Below are positions 46,290 to 57,203 of a stretch of 64,000 bases of DNA, in pieces. The position numbers were made by a program, and so were the translations under genes. The notes below the pieces were generated by a model. It searched no databases and was not told where the DNA came from. It was given only the letters and a program-made list of their open reading frames with translations. Each line of letters opens with the position of its first letter. Positions within the stretch are counted from its first letter, which is position 1. The stretch comes from Acanthamoeba castellanii str. Neff (Eukaryota > Discosea > Longamoebia > Acanthamoebidae), in the NCBI RefSeq assembly GCF_000313135.1, contig NW_004457441.1, positions 32,622-96,621 of the forward strand, read 5' to 3'.

Positions 46290-46748
46290 TTACGCGATGC
46301 GGCCAGGTCGGCCCGAATGTAGACGACGCGTGTAGCGGGCGAGGGCCTTGGCTTGATGTTTGTCGAGGCTCTCGTCCTTGAAGGCCCACGGCCGAGGCGT
46401 GGTCGAAACTGCCATGACCTCTGCGCTGCTGCTTCGCCCCCGCGCGTCGATCCGCTGCGGCTCTTGGGGCTGCGGACGCTGGGCGCCAGTGGCAACTTCA
46501 ACTTCTTCTGTGGCAGCTGCTGGGGCCTGTGGTCTGTGTCGGCGGTGACGGCGCGTCTGGTGGCGCTCACCGGCGAGCTGCGTGTAGCTGGTGAAGAAGA
46601 AGAGCTTCTGGTGCTTCTCGTCTTTTAGTTCGGGCAGGTGTCGCTGTTGGCGCTTCCTCACCTCCTCCTTCCACTGGGCATCGCGTGGGGCATCCATGGA
46701 CTGTGTCAGCTGTGTGGTAGTGAAACTCTGGGTTTGTTGGTACCTCAT
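46290..46748 (-). CDS. Small unknown protein, related to its downstream neighbour
   Basis: Intronless 152-residue frame starting MRYQQTQSFTTTQL; a second methionine (MDAPRDAQWKEEVRKRQQ) may be the true start. It shows LPELKDEKHQKLFFFTS, a Gln/Pro/Glu-rich centre, and DKHQAKALARYTRRLHSG at the end. The LPEL and QAKALAR blocks match the neighbour. Function unknown. Confidence 0.45.
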   Translation of the reverse strand: MRYQQTQSFTTTQLTQSMDAPRDAQWKEEVRKRQQRHLPELKDEKHQKLFFFTSYTQLAGERHQTRRHRRHRPQAPAAATEEVEVATGAQRPQPQEPQRIDARGRSSSAEVMAVSTTPRPWAFKDESLDKHQAKALARYTRRLHSGRPGRIA

Positions 46749-46887
46749 TTGCTGCTGGAAACGAGTTGTTGTGGGTCCTGTGCTGATTGGTTACGAGGGA
46801 AGCCAGTAATAACGGCAAGCAATAATCTGAACATGTTTAGTTGAGAAAAGGTAACGGCCCCTTTGCAACACGCGTTGCAAAGCAAGC

Positions 46888-48904
46888 GTATCCTTCCTGT
46901 TCATGCAACCTTTCCTTTCTGTTTCCTCTTGTTCCTTCTCTTCCTGCCCAGCAAACAACCAGGAGTGCCAAGGCATCCATGAGGGAGTACATGCAATTAA
47001 GCATGTGTGGGATAAGTCCCTTCATGCTGGGAAGGAACTTGCCACTGGGTGTCATTGCTCCTAGTGCCAACCATATGATCACACAAGTGTGAGAAGTTGT
47101 TGAAGTTGGAGCCAGGGCAAGAAGTGTCACCTGAGGATGATTGTTCTTTGAAGTTGCAGGTATGTGTTCATGTAAAGCCACTTTCTGCCAAAGAAGCACT
47201 CAGCAGTGGTCAATGCCCTGTCACCTACAAGAATAGCATCATGCTAGGAGGGGGTAAAGGTACATTCATCATTCTTTGCAATGTCAAGATGCAGGCTTGG
47301 AAAGATTGTTGACTGATTTGTCTCCCCCAGATCCCAGGCTGTTTATGTTCAACACTGTCACTGATGAGGTGAGCAGACAAGGGGGCATCTTTGGTATGGT
47401 CAGCAGGAGTATCACAGATTCACAACTGCTGTGTCTTCAAACAACATCATTGTGAATTTTTGTGAATTTTGCATCAACAATTTGTAAGGCTCTTGTTTCA
47501 ATTTGTATGTTGCCTTTTTTCAATTTCTATGTGTGTGAGGAGCAAACACAAAGGAGATGGGTTACCAGCATATATTCTTAATGGCCAGTTGCTTGTTCTT
47601 GTTATTATGTGGAGCTGTTGATTGATTGAGGTGAGTTTTTAAATGAGTTCCTTTGCTGTGGGCTGCTTGGCAGGTATAGTGCAGATGAGATTGGCAATTC
47701 ACTCTGGCCAGTCAGATTCATTTCCCAAGTGCTTGAGTGGTAAACACCACTGGGAGAGATCAGTGGAAACACAGGCAGCACAAGGGTGAGCAATATTGAT
47801 GATGTTGGCATGGTTGTCATCAATGGCTCTGGATTTCAGCCCCCCCCCCACCACAACCACCATCACAGCACCACATCACCACTGCCACAGTCACGCACAG
47901 AGATAATGGTATCAATGGTCAGACAGATGACACAGGCAGTATCATCAGTAGAGTAGTAGTCCTAGGCAGGCAGGATAGCAGGAGGTGTACCTAAAAGTGT
48001 CACATTAAATTTTGTAGGCATCTTGGTCTGTCTTCCAAGAGACCTTGGAAGACATCAGCAGGTGATTGGTCCACAGCAGATGAGCATGAGGGTGACCAGA
48101 ACAATGACAAGAAGTGAACAACCTGGTTGGTCCACTACTGGCAGCTGCTGGTGGTGGTTGTGGTGGTTGCCATAGTGGTGGTTTAGGTAGAAGTAGACAG
48201 ATGTTCCACTGCCTTCTTGGCTTCTTCACAGTCCTTCACTTTCTGGCCATGCACATGATGAGCTGGAGATCAACATCCTGCTGTTGCAGCTTGGCTGTGT
48301 CTTTGAGGAGGAGCTTCTTGTGCTCCTTGGCTCTCTCAATCTCCTGCTTCTGCTTGGTAAGCCACTCCAGCTGTTGTTGCTCCTGCTGCTGCAGCTCAAG
48401 GCCCCAACCCAGACCACTGTGTCCTGCCTGCCAGCAAGGATGATCAGATCAGGAAGGTCATGGCAGTGAAACAGAAGAAGAAGGAGAAGAGGAGGAGATG
48501 ATGAACAGAAGGACAACAAAAAAGAAAGAAGCAGAAGGAGAAGGAGGATGTTGGATGCTCTTTCCTGGTTTTTATGACATTTTTTAACAAAATTGATTGT
48601 TGATTTGCAGAAGGAAGGTCAAGCAGTCACCCATGAGGCACTTAAAAAGGCACAATCTTCAATGATCTCATAAACCATCCTGAGGCAATAAGGTTCCACC
48701 CCTCACTTCTCCTCCATCACCACTATTCCATTGAGGCTTCTTTTTACTAACCCAATACCTGTTTCCATAGCCTCATTCAGGCTGAGACTATGGAGCTACC
48801 ACCTCAGCACCAAGTCAAAGTCCAATCTCTATCAGGTAGCCTTCTGCCACATGGACTCCAGCAGCAAGCTCCAACTGCTTCACTTCTGGAAGGATCATCA
48901 CTGG
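46888..48904. other. CpG-depleted block, 2 kb
   Basis: I find a single CpG (47894) in about 2 kb, while both borders return at once to CpG-rich sequence. TG/CA steps and TGG/CCA runs are frequent. No intact gene is present. It contains a decayed coiled-coil frame (see the 48180-48420 entry). The pattern fits an old inserted or silenced sequence decayed by cytosine methylation. Confidence 0.75.
48180..48420 (-). pseudogene. Decayed coiled-coil reading frame
   Basis: The - strand reads LELQQQEQQQLEWLTKQKQE, IERAKEHKKLLLKDTAKLQQ and DVDLQLIMCMARK, then hits a stop. One frame over it goes on as KVKDCEEAKKAVEHLSTST before another stop. Gln/Lys/Glu heptads are protein-like, so this looks like a former exon with a frameshift. 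The family is not recognised. Confidence 0.45.
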
Positions 48905-49003
48905 CCGTCCACGCTGACAACCGTGCTGCATCAGGCTGAGTAATGTGCACATGACCAACGATGAACTGAAGTCGATCACAAAACGTTTTACTACGCAATA
49001 CTT

Positions 49004-50556
49004 CTACTCGCCGACAGCGTCGGGCCGGACTGGTCGCTCGCGGGTGACGGACTTGATCACCCCGATGCCCACGTTCTGCTGCATGTCACGCACGGCAAAG
49101 CGACCGAGCGCTGGGTGGTTCACGAACGCCTCCACGCACAATGGCTTGACCGGCGCCAGCACCACGAGCGCGGCGTCGCCCGCCTTGAGCCACTTGGGCC
49201 GCGCCTCGAGCGTCCGGCCTGTGCGCCGGTCCAGTCGCGCCACCAGCTCCTTGAAGGTGCACGCGACATGGGCCATGTGGCAGTCCACCACGGGCGTGTA
49301 GCCCACCTCGATGCGGCCCGAGTGGTTGGTGATGACAATCAGCGCCGTGAAGTCCAACACCCCGAGCGGCGGGTCGCGCCACACGTCGCCGGCCACGTGG
49401 CCCCGGCGGATGTCGCGCACCGACACCTGCTTCACGTTGAACCCTACGTTTTCACCCGGCCCGGCCTCGGTCATGCTGTTGTGGAACTGCTCGGCGCTGT
49501 GGACAAGGCCGGTGATGTTGCCCGGGGCGAACACGATAGGCGTGCCCGGATACAGCACGCCGCTCTCCACGCGACCCACCGGCACCGTGCCGATGCCGCC
49601 GATCTTGTACACGTCCTGGAGCGGCACCCTCAGGGGACGGTCCAGCAGCAGGCGCCGCCCGGGGGGCTCGATGGCGTCGAGGGCCTCGATCAGAGTCGGA
49701 CCCGCGTACCAGGGCATCGTCACAGGTGGTGGCTCATCGGCGGCGGCCGCCTGGTTGTTGACCAGGTTGTGACCGTGGAGGCCCGAGATGGGCACGAAGG
49801 CCACCTTCTCGGGGCGGAAGCCGACCTTCTTGAGCAGCGCGGCCAGTTCGGCCCGCACGACGCCGAAGCGGCGCTCGGACCAGCCCACGGCGTCCATCTT
49901 ATTGCAGGCCACCACTAGCTGCCGCAGCCCGAGTGCGTAGGCCAGCCGCAGGTGCTCGCGGGTCAAGCCCTGCGATGTTGCGGACTGCGACATGCCAGCG
50001 GCGAACTCCGCCTGGTCGGCGGGCACGACCAGCAGCGCGGCGTCGGCGCCCGAGGTGCCGAAGAGCATGTTGCGCAGGAAGTCCCGGTGGCCGGGCACGT
50101 CGACGATGGTGAGGCGGCGGCTGGCGGTGGTCAAGGTCAGCTCGGCGGCGTCGATGGTGGTGCCACGCTCGCGCGCGGCCTTGAGCCGGTCGAGCACCCA
50201 GGCGTACTTGCATGAGGACCGCCCGAGCGCGGCGGCCTCAGCCCCCAGTTGGTCGATGGTGTGCTGGTCTACGGCGCCGCAGTCGCGGGCCAGGTGGCCG
50301 ACGGTGGTGGACTTACCGGCATCTACCTGGCCCAACACCACCATCCGCACCTGCGGCAACACACGGTTTTGCATGTGGTAACAATAAAAACAAAAAATAA
50401 AAATGAGTCCGAGTCGTTGTCGCACAAAGAAATTGAAGCGAAAAATATCTCGAATTTTTCTCTCACCAGACGGACAGGTGCTGGTGTGGGCGTGTTCGAC
50501 GGGGTAGAGGTGGGCGAAGGCTGCGTGGTACACGGACTCTGCGTGGTACGGGCCAA
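49004..50556 (-). CDS. Divergent eEF1A-like translational GTPase paralogue
   Basis: Exon 1 (50556-50467) encodes a Thr/Pro-rich 30-residue leader; exon 2 (50350-49004) the rest, 478 residues. All three eEF1A domains align: KIGGIGTVPVGRVESGVLYP, GENVGFNVKQVSVRDIRRG, LGRFAVRDMQQNVGIGVIKS. The GTPase motifs are altered: P-loop GQVDAGKST (eEF1A has GHVDSGKST), switch I RERGTTID (normally RERGITID), DVPGHRDF (DAPGHRDF), NKMD kept, SGLHGHNL (SGWQGDNM). The Lys-rich eEF1A tail is replaced by ERPVRPDAVGE. A normal eEF1A delivers aminoacyl-tRNA to the ribosome; this copy may have a specialised or altered role, for instance a mitochondrial or regulatory one. The start choice rests on phase: only MARTTQSPC enters exon 2 in frame. 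Head-to-head with Nuf2. Confidence 0.88.
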
Positions 50557-50733
50557 ACTTCGGAAAGCTTCACAAGCTCGCTTTGTGCATCGACTTCACG
50601 GATCTCTCCTTTCACTCGTTCGCTGTTTTGGCGCTAAAAATTTGGCGCCAACAGCACGCAGGCAACAGAACCAGACGTTACGAACAGTGCAATTCGAGAC
50701 CACAATTGGAAGAGGAAGTAGGGAGAGAGAAAG
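50557..50733. promoter_or_regulatory. Bidirectional promoter with two E2F-like sites
   Basis: 177 bases separate the eEF1A-like and Nuf2 starts. Two TTTGGCGC elements (50627-50634 and 50641-50648) match the E2F/DP consensus TTTSSCGC; the second is palindromic (TTGGCGCCAA, 50642-50651). This arrangement is typical for S/G2 cell-cycle genes. Confidence 0.7.
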
Positions 50734-52740
50734 ATGGCTGGCAAAAGTGTGTTCTCGTTTCCCAATCTCTCGCCGAGCGAGATCTCCGCGTGCTTGGCTG
50801 AAGTGGAAATCGAATTCCCGCCTCAGAAGCTCACAGCACCCACCGCGACTGAGATGCGCAGCGTCTACCGACAGCTGGTACTGCTCCTGCTGGGCATGCG
50901 ACCCGAGGAGCTGGAACAGCCCCACTTTGCTGCATCGCAAGTCCTTACGTACCCCGAGCTCTACGATGAGGCCATTCCTGAAATCGCGTTCGCTCGTGCT
51001 CTGTACGTCGCTCATTCCGCTTTCCACGTTTGAGTATGAACTTCTGACGGCTTCTGCTTCAATCTGCAGCAAGAAATTGATGGTGAGCGTGGGCGTAAAC
51101 GATTTCCAAATGAGCGACCTCAATAAGCCCGAGAGCAAGCGCATGGTGCGCTACCTATCGGCCATCATCAACTTCCTCAAGTTCCGAGGCGAACGCAGAG
51201 CCAAGTTCGATGAATACGACACCGAGTTTGTACGTCGTATCTTGCCCTTACGGCCTTGTCGTGGAAGGTGGCGATTGATCTGCTCACCACGCACCCGCCC
51301 TATTCAGGACGCACTGGAAGAACAGAAAAATGAACTGGAGTCTAAGAACCAAGAGTGCAAGGAAGAGCTCGACAAGCTCAAGAGGCGACTTCAAGCCGAG
51401 CAACCTATGGTGCGTGACATCACGATGCTTGAGTCGCTTCTTGTTGAGCTTCTTCTCGTGACCGAGCTGACTCTTTCCATTGCTGGCGAGCAGGTGGACC
51501 ACTTGACCGCAGAGACGCAGAGCCTGGGCGCCGAGGTCGAGGAGCTCAACAAGTTCCAATGGCAGCTGCAGCAGGACTGGCGCTCACAGAAGAACGAGCT
51601 CAGACGACTTGAGGCTATCGTACCCTACACCTTCCCTCTCGCCGTTTTGCTCAATCGGATCCCTTCTGGTTCCTTGCTCACGGGAGCAACAAACGCCACA
51701 GTCCCAAAACAACATGTTCAAGATCATGAACCTCAAGCAAGACGGCCAGAAGCTCCGCTCGCAAATCGTGCAGGACCCTGAGAAGCTGAAGAAGGTGCGG
51801 CTACACGATCGGTTATGCCTGGCAAATGATGATCGCGAATGTCTTATCTTCATTACCTTCCAGGCCATCATCGACATGGAAGAGCAGGTCGAAGTAGAGA
51901 AGAAGACCATCGGCGACGCCGAGGTCAAGGCCAGAGGTATGTGTGCCGTGTGGCTGGCAGTTTGTAGGAGTCTACGCCTGGACGTACTGATTTACCTCCT
52001 GTAAACCAGAACTGAGCGCTCGTCTGGGGTGCCTCAGGAAGCTCGAGGAGAGCATCCTCAAGTGCGTTGCGGTCATGAACGAGTGCTCTGTTGAGGTGCG
52101 CGGTGATTCTTACACTATCAGTACTCGCGCAGAGAGACAAACGCTAACTCGCCGATTTCTGGTACAGACCGACAAGCTGCAGAAGCAGAAGGAGCAGATC
52201 GACGACGCGCAGGCGGGCATCACAGAGGCCAACGCCGAATCGAGGGAGCTCGAAAGCAGGCAGCTCGTACGTTGCCCCGCTCAATGCGAAGGGTGAACCT
52301 TTTCAATGCGCCGGCTCACTCGCCTCCAATTGCCGCAGTTCCTCGCCAAGCAGCTGCAGGCTGCTGCCGAGAAGCTCGTCCGACTGGAGAAGGTCCACAA
52401 GGAGAAGCAGGAGGCTGCTCAGCAGGCCTTGGTCGAGGCCAAGAGCGACAGGACTGCTGCGGAGAAGGAGAGGGAAGAAGCGCAAGCCAAGATCGAAGAA
52501 AACGAGAAGTTCATTCGCGCCATGCAGAAGAAGGTACGCACGATTACCCGCTCACCGCACACACGACACACGAGACATGTCGATGACTGTTTTTATGTGT
52601 TTCTGTGCGTAAATGTGCAGATCAATGAGCGGAAGCGGGCGCACATCGATGAGATGACGCTGATGCGAGAGAAGTACGAGCAGCTCGAGACGCAGGTGCA
52701 GGAGTACCACCATCGCCTCATCAAGGCCATGCGGGGATGA
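50734..52740 (+). CDS. NUF2: Kinetochore protein Nuf2 (NDC80 complex)
   Basis: The N-terminus (FSFPNLSPSEISACLAEVEI, LVLLLLGMRPEELEQPHF, MVSVGVNDFQMSDLNKPESK, MVRYLSAIINFLKFRGER) matches the calponin-homology head of Nuf2, which pairs with Ndc80 to bind spindle microtubules. The first introns follow exons 50734-51002 and 51070-51229. The rest is long coiled coil (DALEEQKNELESKNQECKEE, HLTAETQSLGAEVEELNKF, KLQKQKEQIDDAQAGITEAN, EKYEQLETQVQEYHHRLIKA) over about seven more exons, ending at 52740. Length is close to the usual 450-460 residues. Two E2F-like sites sit about 90-110 bases upstream of the start, consistent with cell-cycle expression. Confidence 0.88.
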
Positions 52741-53043
52741 ACAGGCTCAGTCATGAGAAGGAGAACCAAGACCGGCAGAGCGAAGAAAGCTGCCTTCCAG
52801 TGTACAGAACAAATAACGGAGAGCAATCAGAGATAAACAAGTGGTCTTCCTTTTTATTTGTTTTTATTTATCTGTTTTCTTTCTTTATTTATTTGCTGTT
52901 TTTCTCTTTTGGGCGCTGTCTGTCACTTGCTGTGTGCGGCACCGAAGCAACTGGTCGTGCTTGCGGTCGGCGAGGTCCGTTGGTCTACCGCTGATCCAGG
53001 GAACGCAGTGCTATTAAGTCAAAACGGTCCCGCACCAGCAACG
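52741..53043. other. Intergenic stretch after Nuf2
   Basis: T-rich 3' flank (TTTTTATTTGTTTTTATTTA, about 52851-52870) and then the leader of the next gene. No gene seen. Confidence 0.4.
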
Positions 53044-54788
53044 ATGGAAGCCACGGCAGCTCAGCCACCCTCCACAGGTAGCTCTCTACGTTTTCGCATC
53101 CGATCTTGAACTCGAGATGGCAGTCTTAAATCCTCCGATTTTTCATCTTGATTTATTCATTATTCATCTCGGCATTTTTAATAATTATTATTTATTTCCT
53201 ATTCATCCTCGATTTCGCGCTACACGCCCCCCCTCCCACTCTTCCGTACTGAATCGATCGAGGCAGAGATGGAACAACGACTACACGCCAAGTGCATACG
53301 AGGCCCACAGAAGGGGACCCTCATCCCACCCTTCCGGTACTCTCTCTCGCAGCGCGCGTGCTGTTGCTGCCCCCTCACGCGCTACCACCAACCACCGTCG
53401 CGCTGTGGCCACGTATCACCATCACAGACTTGCCATCATCGAGGAGGGGCTCTATCGCGGCGCCTACCCTCAGAAACGCAACCTTCAGTTTCTCAAACGG
53501 TGCAGAGCTTCCCCTCGGGCCTTTTACTCCCTTTCAGCGGCCCCGTGTTCGGCCTCTAGCTCGAGTGCTTGGTTGCTCACCAGACAGACCACTGTTTGCG
53601 CGCACACCACTTCAACAGGCTGAAGCTGAAGACGATCATTTCGCTGCTGCCGGGTGAGCCCAGCGATGACCTGAAGGGCTTCTGCAAGCAGCACAACATC
53701 ACGTGCGGCGCCGACTTTCCTACTCGACCCTCGCGCGCGCAGATTGGCATGCACAACGCGATTGCATTCTCTCGACTTACCATTGTTTCGCCCAACGTAT
53801 CTGCAGACACTTGCCGTTCGCCGTAGGGAAGATGAAGGACGAGGTCACCGTCTCTCCGGCTCTCGTCGCCCAGATTCTCGAGGTGAGAGAGTGGCTCTTG
53901 AACCTTCTCCTCTTACCACCACCACCGCCGCCACCACCGCCGCCGCCGCCACCACCACCACCACGTGTATGTGAACTCATCCTTGTGCGGTTTGTATTGC
54001 GCTGCCAGACCTGCATCAGCCCTCAAAACCTGCCGCTGTTCATCCACTGCCTGGTGCGTACATACGTGCCACGTCACCGCATGCATGCAGCGCTGTGGTC
54101 TCTGATCGATTACTCTTGCACACGCACACGCACACGCACACGCACACGCACACGCACACGCACACGTACGCTGCAGGATGGAGCGAACATCACCGGCATC
54201 GTGGTCATGTGCCTCCGAAAATTGCAAAACTGGAACCTGTCGGTGTCCACCACCGAGTTCACACGGTACGCGCCCAATAGTGCATTGGCCTGGCCTGTTC
54301 CCCCCCCCTCGGCGCCCGGTTGTGCTTGGGCTCGGGTTTGACGGTCGCTACACCCGTTCTCAGGTTCACGCGCGGACACTCCATAATGTCCGTCGAGTCC
54401 GAGTTCGTGGAAATGTTCAGATCGGAGATCAAGATACCACTTGACATCCCCAACTGGTACCACCTCGCCTTCGAGCTCTTCTTGAGGGAGTTGGTGCTTG
54501 GCACCCTAGGCGAGGCGAGTGGTGTGCGCTGCTGCTGGTGGTGGTTGATCGGATTCGGTGGTCGCCGGTCGGTCGATTTGAGTGTAGGCTATGGCAAGGC
54601 GACAGGCAAAAGCGACACCCGACCCTCAAGCTGAAGCTGACCAAGTCGCCCGAGGAGGAGGCCAAGAAGCCGGCCGAGCCGTCCACGCCCAAGCGAAAGT
54701 CCAAACCCAAGAGGAAGCTGGACACCAGCGACAGCGACAGCGAGCCTGAGCCCGACATCCTCCAAAAGGGTACGTGAAGTCAGAACCG

Positions 54789-54833
<45 letters not shown>

Positions 54834-55022
54834 TCTTCTGACCAGGGCGGGATCTTGTACGAAGCAGGTATGGAGAGCATGCGAGTTTCTAGAGATGTCG
54901 AAGCGCTCGATCTGGAGCTCAAAGGCTGGGAGAAGGCGCAGACCAACAAGGGTATGACGAACCGCGTCCATCCCGCATGCCGCCCAATCGCTAACCCTGC
55001 CTCCACAGAGAATCAGAGCTGA
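53044..55022 (+). CDS. OCA/Siw14-type atypical protein phosphatase lacking the catalytic arginine
   Basis: After a small first exon (MEATAAQPPST) and a Ser/Arg-rich leader the core reads LAIIEEGLYRGAYPQKRNLQ, LKLKTIISLLPGEPSDDLKG, HLPFAVGKMKDEVTVSPALV, then LPLFIHCL|DGANITGIVVMC, matching the Siw14/OCA atypical dual-specificity phosphatases. The signature should be HCx5R; here it reads HCLDGANITG, so Cys is present but Arg is missing, as in the OCA6-like branch. Later exons give FTRGHSIMSVESEFVEMFR and IPNWYHLAFELFLRELVLG, then a Lys/Ser-rich tail (KSKPKRKLDTSDSDSEPEPD) with possible nuclear signals. The phase between the first two exons does not close by eye, so the start is uncertain. It is probably a pseudophosphatase or an inositol-pyrophosphate-type enzyme relative. 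Confidence 0.72.
54787..54832 (+). repeat. Intronic tetranucleotide repeat (GTGC)n
   Basis: About eleven tandem GTGC units in the last introns of the atypical phosphatase gene. Confidence 0.9.
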
Positions 55023-55536
55023 GCAGCCGTTGGACGATTGTAATTTTTCGATTTATCCAATCTTTTTATCTGTGGATATTATTGTGTTTTTTTTTCGCAA
55101 CCCATATTGAATTATTCTTTTATTATCTTATTGTTTACTTGATTTATTTATTTATTTATTTTTTCGAGCGGATGGTCAGTGTTTGCGGGAAAATTCGCTA
55201 TTCTAGTTTTTCTTTTTGTCCGTTTTTCTGGCTTGCTTCCGTGGAAGAGCGAGACGAGCTCAACCGAGGCCGGATCCGAAAGGTGAGGGAAAGCCAAGGG
55301 ACCTGCGCCCGCCTTTCCTCCGATCCGCCGTCCTTCCATCGGCCTCGGCCTGCCTCCCGAGTTCTTTGCCCGCGCCCGGGCTCTTCTTCCAGCAAACAAC
55401 CAACCAAGCAAGCGAACACCGACCAACTTCGCCGAGACAACAACATAGTACGCGAACTCCCCAGCCTTGACAATCATCACAGCTTTGATATGTTGTGCTG
55501 AAGTACGAACATGTTGCGTGCAGACCACCATAAACG
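55023..55536. other. Intergenic stretch before the Hsp31-like gene
   Basis: AT-rich first half (55030-55180). An acceptor-like GTTGCGTGCAG ends at 55523, just before the next start, suggesting a 5'-UTR intron of the Hsp31-like gene. No coding exon supported. Confidence 0.4.
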
Positions 55537-57029
55537 ATGAGCACTGCACGCAGCGTACTGGTCGTCCTGAGCGGCGCCAAGGACATTAACCTGAAGAGCG
55601 GCAAGGTACCCACCAGCACCACCAGCACCACCAGCACCACCACCACCACCACCCAAGCCCGATCTCCGGTGCACGATGCGTAACTAAGCGCTCTGGCAAA
55701 CACCAGTCTCAAGAGACGGGCTTCTTCCTGTCCGAACTCTATGTGCCTCTGAACATGCTGGAGCGGGCCGGATACAGGTAGCTTCCGCGTATCAATGTGC
55801 GTGCACATATATGCACATATGTGTCTATATAATTATAATCAAATGCTGACACGTGTTGCCCTTGTGTAGGCCCATTTTCACGAACCCGACTGGAGAGACT
55901 CCTAACATGGATCCGCTCTCCGATCACATGGTACCGCTCCGGAGGCCTCTCGGTTATTGGCCCAGGTGAGTGAGTGAGTTCAGTCGAATTTGCTCATTTC
56001 GCAATCCGTTTGGCTATGATTGGCAACATTAGGTGTGGTTCGGCGCTCCGGGCGAGTACAACAAGGCCAAGGCCTGGCTCAAGGACCACCTCGAAGAACA
56101 ATCGTACGTCCCTCGCTCCCCCTGGCGACATAACGTCAACACACACACACACAGCTGTGTACGACGGGATTGCTGATTCTGCTTTTGGCGCCAGGGAGGG
56201 AAGCCTGACTCGGCCCATTCCGTTCTCGGCGTGGGGCGAGGCTGACCTCTTGCCCATCGACGGCCTCTTCGTGCCCGGTACGCACCTCGTAACTCCTCCC
56301 CCCCTCACCCAAAGACGCGAGTCGATGCACGAGTGTGTGAGCGCTCACTCTCGTCGCGTCTCTGTTCGCTCTGTCTGGAATGTGCGGCATTCCAGGCGGT
56401 CACGCTCCGATGGTCGATCTGCATAACAACCAGAATCTGGGCTACATCATCCACCACTTCCACAGGCACGCCAAGCCCTCCGGCCTGATTTGTCATGGAC
56501 CCGTGGCCCTGCTTTCGGTCAATCTCGCCATTCCCATGGGTGCGTTCTCTCGCGATTTCTGCGCGCGTGTTGTTGGGTCAGGGCTCGGCTAATCGTGATC
56601 GCGCCACAGACCAACACTGGCCATACACGGGGTACAAAATGACCGCCTACTCCGATAAAGAGGAAGCCTTCAACGAACTGCTGTGGTACACACACGACAC
56701 ACACGCGACACACACGATCTCATCACACAATTACAGGAGAGACCGCTTGCAGTTGCATGTTGAAGACGCGCTCAAAGATGCAGGAGGTACGGTCATGGCT
56801 CATTTGACTTGTCTGGGCAATGCCTGGCGACTGGTGGTGGATGCTAACTTGCCCCCCCCCAACAGCCCGGTACGAGGCGCGCTGGCCGTTGCTGCCAAAC
56901 GTGGTCGAGGACAGGGAGCTCATCACGGGCCAGGGGCCAACCTCGGCCTGGCGGTTCGGCGAGGCCCTCCTGGCCGCCCTCAACACCTACGACCTCTCTC
57001 GAGTCCAGTCCACGCCCTCTGTCCATTGA
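55537..57029 (+). CDS. DJ-1/PfpI superfamily protein, Hsp31-like
   Basis: Exon 1 (55537-55605) gives SVLVVLSGAKDINLKSGK. Following exons read SQETGFFLSELYVPLNMLER, PIFTNPTGETPNMDP, IDGLFVPGGHAPMVDLHNNQ, LGYIIHHFHRHAKPSGLICH, GPVALLSVNLAIPM, WPYTGYKMTAYSDKEEAFNE, LITGQGPTSAWRFGEALLAA. This is the Hsp31-type class I glutamine-amidotransferase-like fold; ICHGP carries the nucleophile-elbow cysteine, and the early Glu (LSEL) and the GGHAP loop fit the family. Members act as glyoxalase-III/deglycase-type or holdase stress proteins. About nine short exons; several introns are below 100 bases. The stop at 57029 follows the family's usual C-terminal helix. Confidence 0.82.
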
Positions 57030-57203
57030 AGACGCGAGAGCCTGGCAGGCAAGAGCCGTTCATCACACACGCACACATTCACACTCGCAAGCCGAAATGT
57101 AAATACAAAAGGCACACCTCGATTTTCCGTAGCCTTTTCCTGGGGATCTGGAAAACTGCGGGCAACGAATTGGCGTTGATTACAGAAGAGAAGAAGCAAG
57201 AAG

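Noticed and set aside
49115..49918. 267-residue + strand open frame
   Set aside because: Antisense of the eEF1A-like gene, which has clear family motifs.
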